Shown: positions 28,753-38,060 of the stretch, one piece after another
Position numbering within the stretch: the stretch's first letter is position 1
Layout of the letters: each line of letters begins with the position of its first letter
Position numbers and translations under genes: made by a program
Notes under the pieces: generated by a model
Databases searched by the model: none
What the model was told of the DNA's origin: nothing
What the model saw: only the letters and a program-made list of their open reading frames with translations
Assembly: GCA_965223045.1 (NCBI GenBank)
Contig: CBDCVN010000013.1
Span: forward strand, 1,364,001 to 1,428,000
Direction: 5' to 3'
Source of the DNA: CBDCVN01 sp965223045
GTDB taxonomy: Bacteria; Deinococcota; Deinococci; Deinococcales; Trueperaceae
DNA length: 64,000 bases

Positions 28753-30849
28753 CTAATGCCTCCAAAGGTCAGATACTATATGGACAAAGTGTTTTGGAAT
28801 GTTGAAATACTTTCGAACAAATTTCTCTTGATTCAATGTCCAGCATACCTGCAAATAAGGTAACTCACCTCGTTTATCAATAATTTCTATTTTTGGTAGT
28901 GGAACATCAGGTACTTTAGTAACAAGATAACGGAATAATCCCCATAGAATAGCAGGATCTCCACAATAATTCATTATGGATTCATTACTAGCTAACTGTT
29001 GAAATACTGCACGAGATTCCACAATCACCCAACGATAACCTGTATAATCAAGCAAACCACGATACGTGTATTGGCGCAACACATATCGTGACAAATAACA
29101 TTTAGGTGCTATAGCTTCTTTTGCTAGTAGCAAGTCTTCCCATTTCATCCCTTCCTTCATTTTTGTTACAGGTTGAGCGAGCAAATACATTGGCAAGAAT
29201 GCTCCTGGTAAATTTTCCCAACAATGAGAGAGCCTATGGTCTAATTGCAACATTTCAATTTGATAATCAAAACTGATCCCTAACTTAGGCTCAGTGATGG
29301 ACACAAAAACTTTTTTGCGTGGTAGTTTGTCTTCTTTGTTCCAAAGCCAAACATAAAATTCCTGAAAATCATCTTCGTGACGTTTTTCCCAAACCCCTTT
29401 CACTAGATTTCCACCTATACTTACCTGAAACCTGCGCTGTAAAGCACTTTCAGTTTCATCAAATGAGCCAAATGGGATTGCTAGACAAAGTAGAGGTAAT
29501 CGCTCTACCTTGATCAACTCTTCATAACGTCTGAAATTTGTAGCATAGTTTCCCTCACCTGCAAAAATTCGTGCCTCTATCTTTAATCCAGAACGGAATG
29601 AAATCTTTCTTTCTACTCCATTATCCTTGAAGGATACCTCAGCACTCTTGTTTACTGGACACAAATGGGTTAGATAGCAAATTTTGCCGTCCTTAAGCTC
29701 ATAAATTTCATTGATTGGAGCCTCGTTGTTATCATTTTCAAAACCTTTTCGTGATAGATTGGTCAGTTGTTCTGATGATATAATTATGTAATCACTAACT
29801 GGCAATTGCTCCCGTTTTAGGTTAGCAAATCGGTTTCTTTGTAAGTCGAATAAGCCCCATTTTTCTATGCCACGCAGATGTTGGCTTTCAATTTGTGTAC
29901 CTGATTCCAGCTTTAGGAAAAGAGATTTCACAAAGGCAGATGAGTTCAAATGAAAAATATCAGGTGTAGAAGATGCTTCTTGTTCGAGATTGCCAACTTT
30001 CCATAGGGCTGGTAATTTAGAGGTTGCAACTGGTGGTAAATGAAGACTTATTGAATAACGTTGATCATCCCAAACCAGCTGCGCACGATCTTTAAACAAA
30101 GATTCTGGATTAACAGGGCATAAGAAGTCTGCCGTTTCAGAAACTTCATCAAAATACTCCTGACGCAACAGGCAAGATTGTTTAAACTCATTAAAGGTTA
30201 TGTGTTCATTTTTTGAAAGAGAATGACGAGCATTAAGCATCTCCCTAATGAATGCACTAGTTGTGTCACGATTGTTAATTAGAAATTTCTTCAATCTTTG
30301 TCGGTTACCAGATAGTTTTTCCATCTGCTCAACCCATTTATCGGGCAACAAGTCATCCCAATCATCGTAACGTAGCGACCATTCGCAGATGTCGAGAAAC
30401 CCAACCCAATGTGAAAGCGGAATTCCTATATGATAAATTGTTGATCCAACATAATCTGTACCACCATCTCTTTTCAAAATTTTCAGCCCTAGTTTTTGGG
30501 AGGCCTTTTCAAAATCCTGATTAAAACTTGTTTGACTACTTGTAGTTAGTAGTTTGTTATAACCGATAGCCTTGGCAAATTGCTGCCAAAAACGGGTTTC
30601 TTCATATTCATAGAAGGCAATCCCCCCATAGAGAATTAATAAACAGTGTGGTGGTATGTGAACTTCTACTCGACGCTCTCTTTTTTGGTAAAGCCACCAT
30701 TCCTGAATTTGTGATAGGAATTCTTGCCACCCATCACGGTTGGGAATAACTTTTAAGAGTATGCCTGCTCTTTCAAGGTTTCCATTAACTTTTCTTAATT
30801 CTTGTATTTCTTCTTCTAATCTTTTTTCCCAAGGAGCAAGAGTAATCAT
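28753..30849 (-). CDS. 698-residue partner of the large helicase, candidate defence component
   Basis: No catalytic motif recognised. The N-terminus is helical (WEKRLEEEIQELRKVNGNLE); a middle stretch YVGSTIYHIGIPLSHWVGF and the preceding RFWQQFAKAIGYN are notable, and the C-terminal half is beta-rich. The stop at 28753 is followed within 2 bases by the helicase start, so both are made from one mRNA. A large unknown protein paired with a DUF1998 helicase is the layout of Druantia type III (DruH-DruE) and similar defence loci; this homology is an inference from arrangement, not from a recognised domain. It appears intact. Confidence 0.5.
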   Translation of the reverse strand: MITLAPWEKRLEEEIQELRKVNGNLERAGILLKVIPNRDGWQEFLSQIQEWWLYQKRERRVEVHIPPHCLLILYGGIAFYEYEETRFWQQFAKAIGYNKLLTTSSQTSFNQDFEKASQKLGLKILKRDGGTDYVGSTIYHIGIPLSHWVGFLDICEWSLRYDDWDDLLPDKWVEQMEKLSGNRQRLKKFLINNRDTTSAFIREMLNARHSLSKNEHITFNEFKQSCLLRQEYFDEVSETADFLCPVNPESLFKDRAQLVWDDQRYSISLHLPPVATSKLPALWKVGNLEQEASSTPDIFHLNSSAFVKSLFLKLESGTQIESQHLRGIEKWGLFDLQRNRFANLKREQLPVSDYIIISSEQLTNLSRKGFENDNNEAPINEIYELKDGKICYLTHLCPVNKSAEVSFKDNGVERKISFRSGLKIEARIFAGEGNYATNFRRYEELIKVERLPLLCLAIPFGSFDETESALQRRFQVSIGGNLVKGVWEKRHEDDFQEFYVWLWNKEDKLPRKKVFVSITEPKLGISFDYQIEMLQLDHRLSHCWENLPGAFLPMYLLAQPVTKMKEGMKWEDLLLAKEAIAPKCYLSRYVLRQYTYRGLLDYTGYRWVIVESRAVFQQLASNESIMNYCGDPAILWGLFRYLVTKVPDVPLPKIEIIDKRGELPYLQVCWTLNQEKFVRKYFNIPKHFVHIVSDLWRH

Positions 30850-31009
30850 TTGAACGTTCTTTAGGTAGTCTATTTTAGTATATGTAAATTACTTGCTGAG
30901 GTAAGTGCATACGCTAAGTTAATTTGTCTAGTCATGTAACATTGTGAATTTGCATTAAAATTTTTGTCTTAGAGATTTTATAGTACTTTAAATTAACCTG
31001 CTGTAAAAA

Positions 31010-31190
31010 TTATATGTTTTGCTAAAATATCTCGCCAATGTCCCATAGCCTTAATATATTCATAATCTCAACTATATCCTTTTCAATACGATAGTAGATA
31101 TTATAAATTCAAATTGGTCAAAAAGATTATTTTTAATACCGATCTGCTTGTTCCTCATCCCGCTTTGTTTTGATAAAGGGCGCTATTTTT
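31010..31190 (-). pseudogene. Frame-broken ParE/RelE-like toxin remnant
   Basis: On the minus strand one frame reads KQIGIKNNLFDQFEFII, and the next frame continues YYRIEKDIVEIMNIIKAMGHW then RDILAKHI. Joined across a one-base shift this looks like the C-terminal half of a ParE/RelE toxin. No start or partner antitoxin is visible. The rest of 30850-31498 is non-coding and contains the dispersed repeat described at 31232. Confidence 0.4.
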
Positions 31191-31231
31191 GTGTGACAAA
31201 TGACACTATTTAGATATTGCTGTGCTATGCA

Positions 31232-31390
31232 CCTATAGGGGTTTTTGTAGAAATCAGGAAAAATCCAACGTTAAGACTTTGAGCATTAGCCATAAAACTG
31301 CTTAAGCAGCCATAGTTAAGATAGATTTTGGTTGCTCACTTTGCTTCATTACACAGTAACCAGAAAAACGTCCGTTTTCCTTGTACTTCA
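31232..31390 (+). repeat. Dispersed non-coding repeat, copy 1 (res-like)
   Basis: From CTATAGGGGTTTTTGTAGAA to the palindrome AAAACGTCCGTTTT (31367-31380) this stretch is clearly related to the reverse complement of 62151-62295, including the spacing of about 65 bases between the repeat core and the palindrome. It lies about 110 bases upstream of a serine recombinase start, so it may be that enzyme's recombination site. Confidence 0.5.
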
Positions 31391-31888
31391 TAATTCACTG
31401 TTTTTCTTTGTTTAAAGAACAAGAAAACTCATTAAGAAAATCAATATAATGTTGTATATAAATATTTATCTTTTCTTGTATAATATGAGAGGAGTTATAT
31501 GCAAATTGGTTATATTAGAGTTTCAAAAAATGATGGTTCACAGGTTCTAGATTTGCAGCGTGATGCTTTACTAGAAGTTGGTGTTGATCAGAGCAGAATT
31601 TACGAAGACTTAGCTTCTGGTCGTAAGGATGACAGGCCTGGTTTGCAAGCTTGTATGAAAGCATTACAGCCTAGTAACACATTAGTTATTTGGAAGTTAG
31701 ATCGTCTCGGACGTGATCTTAAACATCTTGTTAATACCGTAGATGATTTGAGCAAAAGAAAAATAGGCTTGAAGGTTTTGGCCGGTACTGAGGTGAACCC
31801 AATTGATCGGACAAAAAATTAAGGTTAATTAAGACCTACTAAAATGATATCAAATTGAGATTACATTGTTTGTAAGCTTGATAACAAC

Positions 31889-32725
31889 CTATCCTGTTAT
31901 TATTGATTTAGTTTTCTCCTCTCTGTAAACTAATTCAGGCGTTTTGTACTGCAATGATTGATGCGGACGTTCACTGTTATAAAATTGTAAGTACTTTCCT
32001 ATTTCTTCCCTTCCTTGCTCTATATTTTTGTATTCCTTTAGATATACTTCTTCATACTTTACCGTTCTCCACAACCTTTCTGTAAATATATTATCCATGT
32101 AGCACCCTCTTCCGTCCATGCTGATTGCTATTTCGTTTGCCTTCAATATATCCGTAAACTCATGACTTGTGTACTGACTACCTTGATCTGTATTGAATAT
32201 CTCTGGCTTCTCTCCTTCCAACGCCTCTTCTAATGCTTCTATACAAAACTCTGCTTTCATGCTATTCGAAACTTCCCATGAAACAACATAACGGCTATAC
32301 CAATCCATTACTACTACCAGATAGCAATATCCTCCTTGCAAACGTATATACGTAATATCACTAGCCCATACCTGATTTGGTTTGTTTATGATTTTGTTTT
32401 TCAGAAGGTATGGGTAAATTTTATGTCCTTCCTTTGGTTTACTTAGTTTGGGTTTGGCATATATAGCTTGCAAACCCATCAGACACATCAAACGATATAC
32501 TCTTTTGTGATTGACTTTATAGCCTTCTCCATTGAGCATTGCTGTTATCTTGCGATAACCTAGAAAAGGATGATTCGTATATAACTCATCTATCCTTTGC
32601 ATCAAGCATTCATTGAGATCGCTGATTCTTGTAGGTCGATAGTAATAACTACTACGATTCAGTTTTAGTAACTCACATTGCTTAGTAATGCTCAATTGAG
32701 GGTGCCTTGGATCAACTATCAACAT
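31889..32725 (-). CDS. IS3-family transposase OrfB (catalytic)
   Basis: 278 residues. The DDE integrase core has Asp in VWASDITYIRL, Asp in IFNTDQGSQYTS and Glu in NIFTERLWRTVKYEEVY, after an HTH_21 region (HPFLGYRKITAMLNGEGYKVN). The real product is probably an OrfAB fusion: orfA ends CTCAAAAACTGA and the orfB frame is already open across this spot, so a -1 shift on the A-run would join them. Confidence 0.93.
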   Translation of the reverse strand: MLIVDPRHPQLSITKQCELLKLNRSSYYYRPTRISDLNECLMQRIDELYTNHPFLGYRKITAMLNGEGYKVNHKRVYRLMCLMGLQAIYAKPKLSKPKEGHKIYPYLLKNKIINKPNQVWASDITYIRLQGGYCYLVVVMDWYSRYVVSWEVSNSMKAEFCIEALEEALEGEKPEIFNTDQGSQYTSHEFTDILKANEIAISMDGRGCYMDNIFTERLWRTVKYEEVYLKEYKNIEQGREEIGKYLQFYNSERPHQSLQYKTPELVYREEKTKSIITG

Positions 32726-32739
32726 ACGTTCCTCTTGAC

Positions 32740-33033
32740 TCAGTTTTTGAGCCCTTTGGACAAAAAATCTAGTTCCATTTTCAATTTGCCAATCTGTTCG
32801 TACAGTGCAGCCTCTCTACGTTCTTGTAGTCTTGCTTTTCTACCTCTTAGTAATGAAAACCTTTCATGCAATGCTTCTGATCCAGCTTTTTTCCATTCTT
32901 TAATTTGAGTGGTGTGTACACCATATTGATTTGCTAATTCTGCAAGATTCTTCTCTCCAACTATGGCTGCTGCTGCAACTTTAGCTTTGAATTCTTTCTT
33001 ATATGTTTTTCTTATTCCTTTTGTCTGGCTCAT
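32740..33033 (-). CDS. IS3-family OrfA (DNA-binding)
   Basis: 97 residues. A helix-turn-helix (KNLAELANQYGVHTTQIKEW) is followed by a leucine-zipper-like coiled coil (LYEQIGKLKMELDFLSKGL). It recognises the element ends and feeds into OrfB by frameshifting. Confidence 0.92.
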   Translation of the reverse strand: MSQTKGIRKTYKKEFKAKVAAAAIVGEKNLAELANQYGVHTTQIKEWKKAGSEALHERFSLLRGRKARLQERREAALYEQIGKLKMELDFLSKGLKN

Positions 33034-33477
33034 TTATATCTCCATATTCTAGATATTTTACATCTTCTATGGACCTTAATTTCGCCGGGGTTTTCTGTCC
33101 AAATTTTGGGGGTAAGCTCATACTGGTGCAAATATTGATACTACTACAGCTAATGGTCGTCTTATCTTTGGCATCTTTGCTGCCCTTGCTGAGTTTGAAG
33201 CTGAGCTTATTCGGGAAAGGACACTAGCAGGTCTAACAGCAGCAAGAGCAAGAGGTCGTTTAGGAGGTCGTCCACGCCAAGATGACCAAGGAAACTTTGA
33301 GAATGGCTAGGGCTGCTATGGCTGACCAAAATTCCAATGCTTCAGAGGTTGCTAAGGCTTTGGGTATGACAACTACAACACTTTATGCTTATGTTAATGG
33401 TGATGGTTCTCTTAAAGAAGCTGGGCAAAAGCTAATAAGTAAAGACACGGAGTAAGCATAATGAGTTTAACACCTTA

Positions 33478-35144
33478 ATTTTGTGCAAAATTTCCATGAT
33501 TTAACTTTTTTAGGTGGGGAATAGATTATCAGGGGCGTAATTTTTGCATATGTGCTATGACTAGCACTATTTAAAATCATAGTTTCGTGTGAAAAGCCCT
33601 TGTTTTGACGATGCATCTATACCAAAAACGACCTTGATTTATGGCAACCCTAAAACTTCATTAGAGTTAGGATATTCATGGAGGTTTTAATGGCTATAGA
33701 ACTTGGTTTTACAGAGGAGAGCTGGAATACACAGTATGCGCCACTCGCAGCACTCTTCTACCACTACCAGCACAATGATATTTTAAAACCACTTGAATCA
33801 GTAAAACTGTCAATGAAGACACGAGATTTCTCTTTTCTAGACAAATTAAAGCAGATTCTGTTGAGCATTATGTGTGGTTGTGAAACATTCTCTGAGATAA
33901 ACGTGTCTCTAAAGCATGAAAGCGCCCTAGCGAAAACATGTGGCTGGGAAAGGTTTTCTGATCAATCTAATATGTCAAGAAGTATAGATGTACTAACTCT
34001 AATGAACATTGAGCAACTAGAACAAGCTAAAGAAGGCATTTTAGGTTTTCACAGACAATTCAAACAGCATGATTGGAGAAATTTTTTGTGGTTCGATTTT
34101 GATTTAACTGGACTAACCTGTGGAAAATTAGCTGAGGAAAGTAAGAAAGGATACTTCAGTGGTAAAAAAACGCAACGGGTAGGCAGCTAGCTCGTGTGAG
34201 TGCAGTACGGTATAGAAAGACCATTTGATCAGAGTTATATCCGGGTAATCGCCATACAGTAAATTGTTTTCAACCAGCAGTATTAGCAGTAGAAAGTTCA
34301 TTAGAGTTAGCAGAAAAACAAAGAAAACGGATAGTTTGGAGGTTTGATGGAGGTACAGGAAGTGATGACAAGGTAAAGTGGTTAATATCAAGAGGATATC
34401 ACTTATTAGGTAAGGGGTATTGTGTGGGCAAAAAAAGTAGAGCGTTGGGATAAGTACAGAGATTGCTGGTTAGGCACGATAGAATCGCCAATAGATTTTG
34501 GTTGTGAAGTTAGTATAGTAGTGAAGAAGTGGCTCAAGAAAGAGAAATATCAGCATAGTTATTTTGTTAGCACACTAAAACTAACTTCTAAAAGGCATTT
34601 AATGTCAATATATAATGCTAGAGGGGGAGCAGAGGTAGAACAATTTCGAGGTGATAAAAGTGGATTATATTTAGACACGAGACAAAAAAGTAGTTTCATC
34701 GGGCAAAAAAGTAGTTTCATCGGGCAAAAATGTATAGTGCATCTGACCGATATAGCTCATAATTTATTGGCAGATTTTCACGATAAAGCTCTGAAAAATA
34801 CTCGTTTCGAGGGTTATGGGAACAAGAGGATAGTAAGAAGATTGCTATCTATACCAGGAAGGTTAGTATTGAGTGGAAGGGCATTAAAGCGGATTGAATT
34901 GCTAAGTACCCATGAAAATGCAAAGGAGATGCTAAATTGCCTAAAAAAGTACTGTTCAAATATGTAGTTTAGAAGGCAATATTTTTTGCAAATAAGTTTC
35001 AGGAATAGCAAATCAAAAATATGGGTAAATTTGGGTTTTCCCTCTTCCAAGACAATTAAATCTCTGATTATATCTCAACAATCGCTTCTTAGACGATGTA
35101 TTTGCCTTAAAATTGAGTTAAAACCCGTATATTTTGCACAAAAT
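33478..35144 (+). mobile_element. IS4/IS1380-like insertion sequence, degenerate
   Basis: 1667 bases between inverted ends ATTTTGTGCAAAAT (33478-33491) and ATTTTGCACAAAAT (35131-35144). No clear target duplication is seen. The only gene inside is broken. Confidence 0.65.
33678..34967 (+). pseudogene. Broken DDE transposase (IS4/IS1380 type)
   Basis: The first frame (33678-34190) has FLWFDFDLTGLTCGKLAEES and KKGYFSGKK. Further fragments in other frames read LYPGNRHTVNCFQPAVLA, VWRFDGGTGSDDKVKWL and, in a third frame from 34422, VERWDKYRDCWLGTI and RHLMSIYNARGGAEVEQFRG. These are successive parts of one transposase interrupted by at least two frameshifts and stops. A 21-base unit is duplicated at about 34685-34729, giving QKSSFIG twice. 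Clearly inactive. Confidence 0.75.
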
Positions 35145-35145
35145 T

Positions 35146-35442
35146 ATGGTAACAGCACAACAACGGCAAATTGCCTATCAGATTGACAAGGACGTACAAA
35201 TTATAGGGCAGAATGCACAAAACAAAGAAGCAGCTGAAGAAGAGCTTATGAGCTTGATGCCTAAACATATGGAAGGCTTCAAGAAGTTATTGGATGCAAG
35301 AGTTATCAACAAAGCGTGTGAAGAGTATTATGGATTCTACATCTATGCTGAAATGATGGAGCGTGTCGCAATGGGCTGTCGTGATGGTGTCTTTGATGAT
35401 ATTATTGCAGATCAGATCGAGCGTGAGAAGCGGGCAAACTAG
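35146..35442 (+). CDS. Small hypothetical protein next to an IS end
   Basis: 98 residues from ATG at 35146 (an earlier in-frame ATG at 35134 lies inside the IS terminus). Charged and helical: IIGQNAQNKEAAEEELM and later CEEYYGFYIYAEMMERVAMG. No domain recognised. The start lies 2 bases beyond the IS end, so a natural N-terminus may have been lost. It is followed by an Rpn-type gene. Confidence 0.5.
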   Translation: MVTAQQRQIAYQIDKDVQIIGQNAQNKEAAEEELMSLMPKHMEGFKKLLDARVINKACEEYYGFYIYAEMMERVAMGCRDGVFDDIIADQIEREKRAN

Positions 35443-35569
35443 ATACTATTACCCTATGAGCATGGTCAGTAGGTCTAAATCGTATTATATTACCAGCCCA
35501 ACTTTCCTAAAGAAGATAAAATGAGTTTCACAACTCCTGTTTCCCCAGCACACTCATTAAAACTACTAA

Positions 35570-36415
35570 ATGAATATATGCGGACCGATCTTTCACGCAG
35601 TGTCCATGAACAGTTTATTTAAGCACCAAACATTTAACCTGTTAAAATACCCTGTGGCCAAAACCGACAACCCCCTAAAACGCCTCTTTATTGCAAAAGA
35701 CGAAAACCTAACCACTTGGTTATTAGGCCAACCCATTCTAGAAATAAAGTCAGAGAATATAGAGCTACCTGTTAGTACCCTTCGTACAGATCAAGTCTAT
35801 GAAGTTACCCTTGCAGATGGTAAAGAAATCATCCTCCACTGTGAGTTTGAGGCTGGCTCGAGTACAGAAGTAATGAGCTGGCGTATGGAAGAGTATATGC
35901 ACAGGATAGCTCGTAGGTTTAAGAAGGAAATCTACAGTGTAGTTATTTACCTCCAGGGTAAAGGTAAGGGTGATACAGGAACATATAAGCTAGGTGGTGT
36001 TTCTTGGAATTATAGAGTCATACACTTATGGGACACTAGAGCTAGGGAGTTATTAGATACTCAAAACCCTGCCTTAGCAGCATTGGTAGGTTCAGCAAAG
36101 CTAGAGGGGCCTAGAAAAGAGCTAGAAGAAGCTATAGACACAATAGCTAGAAAGACTGATAATGGACTTAAGACAGAGCTACTATCCATACTAGTAGCAT
36201 TAATAGAAGATGAGAGGTTATCAAAGATGATAGAGAACGAATTGGTACAAGACTTTCCTTTAGATACTCCTTTTATCAGGAGAATGAAGGATAAAGGGCG
36301 TGATGAAGAACGCCATGAAATAGCTAGAAACATGCGACAAGAAGGTATGGAGGTAGAACGGATAGCAAGGCTTACAGGGTTGAGTGTTGAAGAAGTAGAA
36401 CAGCTACAGAATTAG
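35570..36415 (+). CDS. Rpn/PD-(D/E)XK-type nuclease-like protein
   Basis: About 281 residues, or 268 from the ATG near 35609 (MNSLFKHQT). WLLGQPILEIKSENIELP, then LRTDQVYEVTLADGKEIILHCEFEAGSS with acidic residues in the D...ExE spacing, fit the PD-(D/E)XK fold of putative transposase-nucleases. The C-terminus, GRDEERHEIARNMRQEG then IARLTGLSVEEVEQLQN, matches that of the gene at 21212. It is a second member of this family in the window, with a different subfamily N-terminus. Function unproven. Confidence 0.7.
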   Translation: MNICGPIFHAVSMNSLFKHQTFNLLKYPVAKTDNPLKRLFIAKDENLTTWLLGQPILEIKSENIELPVSTLRTDQVYEVTLADGKEIILHCEFEAGSSTEVMSWRMEEYMHRIARRFKKEIYSVVIYLQGKGKGDTGTYKLGGVSWNYRVIHLWDTRARELLDTQNPALAALVGSAKLEGPRKELEEAIDTIARKTDNGLKTELLSILVALIEDERLSKMIENELVQDFPLDTPFIRRMKDKGRDEERHEIARNMRQEGMEVERIARLTGLSVEEVEQLQN

Positions 36416-36908
36416 ATTATTGGGGGTGGTAAGTTTATTTTTAATTAAACTTAGGATCTGTAATTTTATAACTGTCCAGTTTTACAGAATCGCATGAACA
36501 GCACGGTAATTTTGATGAGGTAACTTCATAAAAACTATAGACATATTTTTCCAAAAAAAAAGATGGGACAAGTACAGCAAAGAGCTTAATCGATTTTCTC
36601 CAAAAAAATCCGTACAGCAACAATTTCTTTCATCAATCACATTTTTCGTTGCTGAAACCCCTCTAGGCTTTTACGTTGATTATCATGTGCTATAATCTCC
36701 AATTGCGTTTTTCCTTCCTAGTAGTGCTTTTGGAATGTCTTAATAATTTACTGATGTGTATTTGTTTTCAATACCCTAACTTTATTAACTTCAAAAGTGA
36801 CATAACAACCCTTACCTTTGCCTGATAGGCTAAAACAGAAAATCTCTTAATTTTTGCTAGAAAATCTAATGATAATTACCTTTATTGTGACCCCACTGCA
36901 CATCGTTT
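36416..36908. other. Non-coding stretch
   Basis: About 490 AT-rich bases. I see no convincing gene, repeat or RNA. Poly-A patches occur at 36550 and 36600 on the plus strand. Confidence 0.5.
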
Positions 36909-37424
36909 TTGATGATTCTGGACACTTATTTAATTACAAATCCTAAGCTGACAATCCTCACAGGTATTATTATTTTCAGCCTAAATCTATTTAATTATCC
37001 AGTGACGGCTCAAGAAGCTTTTATTGGTGAAATTAGAATGTTTGGCAACAGCTTTTGCCCGCTCTTTTGGACAGAGGCAAATGGACAGCTTCTAGAGATT
37101 AGCCAACATCCATCTCTATTTTCCCTTCTGGGAACTACATACGGGGGAGATGGTCGTGTCACCTTTGGTCTCCCAGACTTGCGTGGCCGTGTCCCTATAA
37201 ATCATGGTCAGGGTAATGGTTTGTCAAATTATGAAATGGGGCAGAGCGGTGGTACAGAGGAAATCCCCCCTCCTCAAACGACTGCGACTAATGTTTCGCC
37301 TAGTGAGGAAGATGGTGTCACAGTGGTAGAAAATCTGCAACCTACTAGTCAGGATAATCGACAGCCCTATCTTACAGTCCGCTACTGTATAGCCTTAGAA
37401 GGATTGTTCCCCCCTCGCAACTGA
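36909..37424 (+). CDS. Exported phage tail-collar-domain protein (MdpB-like)
   Basis: 171 residues. A hydrophobic N-terminal signal-anchor (ILTGIIIFSLNLFNYPVTAQEA) precedes a tail collar domain: FIGEIRMFGNSFCPLFWTEA, ANGQLLEISQHPSLFSLLG, TTYGGDGRVTFGLPDLRGRV. Phage collar proteins form short tail fibres; bacterial homologues are annotated as microcystin-dependent proteins and often occur in multigene families. This one has an export signal, unlike phage proteins, so a surface role is plausible. No other phage gene is nearby. Confidence 0.75.
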   Translation: MMILDTYLITNPKLTILTGIIIFSLNLFNYPVTAQEAFIGEIRMFGNSFCPLFWTEANGQLLEISQHPSLFSLLGTTYGGDGRVTFGLPDLRGRVPINHGQGNGLSNYEMGQSGGTEEIPPPQTTATNVSPSEEDGVTVVENLQPTSQDNRQPYLTVRYCIALEGLFPPRN

Positions 37425-37568
37425 ATAAGCGACTATACCTAGCAACAACGCTGAGTAGTAAGTCCATTATATCCATGACAATCGATTTAGGGGGCATAAA
37501 CGAGCCACAACTTTTGGGTAGGAGTTGGGGTTAAGGGCAGGATCACTAGAGCCTTTGAGGAAGGATTT

Positions 37569-37733
37569 CTATAGGTGATTCTTCACATAGTCACTGCCAT
37601 CTGGACTTATGTAGAATGAGCCATCCTTGCCGACCTTGCTTATAAACCCTAGGTCGTACAGTTCTTTTAGTGTTACTTTGCAAGATAAACGGCACTGTTT
37701 TTCGCAAAGTGACAGGTACAGCAATACAGCCAC
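37569..37733 (-). CDS. Short ORF, possible fragment
   Basis: 54 residues from GTG at 37733, ending VTLKELYDLGFISKVGKDGS and FYISPDGSDYVKNHL. The composition is coding-like and resembles the end of a winged-helix domain, but no start site signal is present. It may be the 3' scrap of a larger gene cut during the rearrangement that also truncated DUF1697. The rest of 37425-37750 shows nothing else. Confidence 0.35.
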   Translation of the reverse strand: MAVLLYLSLCEKQCRLSCKVTLKELYDLGFISKVGKDGSFYISPDGSDYVKNHL

Positions 37734-38060
37734 CTACATAAACTCAGGTAATGTTATCTTCGAAACCAAGAAAAAAAAAGACTCCTGAGATCACCAAAGA
37801 GATCGAACAGGCAATCAAGGAAACATTCAAACTTGATATCCCAGTATTGTTATGTGATCAAGAAAATATCGAGAAAGTATGTCAGAAAATCCCTGATTCA
37901 TGGGTAAACAACAAAGACTTCAAAAGTGATGTCCTATTCTTGTGGGAAAAGTTTGCTACTAAAAAAACTTTACAGCTAATCCCAACTAACCCTACAGTTG
38001 ATTCTCTACTGTATGTTGATGGTGCAATAATACCAATTGCAATTAGTCACCTCTTTTATA

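Larger units (their letters stand above)
31789..33120 (-). mobile_element. IS3-family insertion sequence, copy 1
   Basis: 1332 bases beginning TGAGGTGAACCC and ending GGGGTAAGCTCA, with imperfect inverted ends of about 30 bases that include GGACA and an A-run. TAC is repeated at 31786-31788 and 33121-33123. Two overlapping-frame genes lie on the minus strand. A second copy starts at 62797. Confidence 0.92.
31499..33455 (+). pseudogene. Serine recombinase (resolvase) interrupted by IS3 and frameshifted
   Basis: The 5' part carries the catalytic serine in IGYIRVSKNDG and WKLDRLGRDLKHLV. Removing the IS3 element and one TAC copy joins VLAGT to GANIDTTTANGRLIFGIF in frame, giving AEFEAELIRERTLAGL. 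After GRLGGRPRQ the frame is lost at about 33280 by what looks like a single inserted G; the shifted frame gives a good helix-turn-helix tail (NASEVAKALGMTTTTLYAYV) ending at 33455. GAGGAG stands 7 bases before ATG. Two separate lesions mean no function now. Confidence 0.85.

Noticed and set aside
36909..37424. Prophage
   Set aside because: Only a single tail-collar-domain protein with an export signal is present; no capsid, terminase or other phage gene is nearby.
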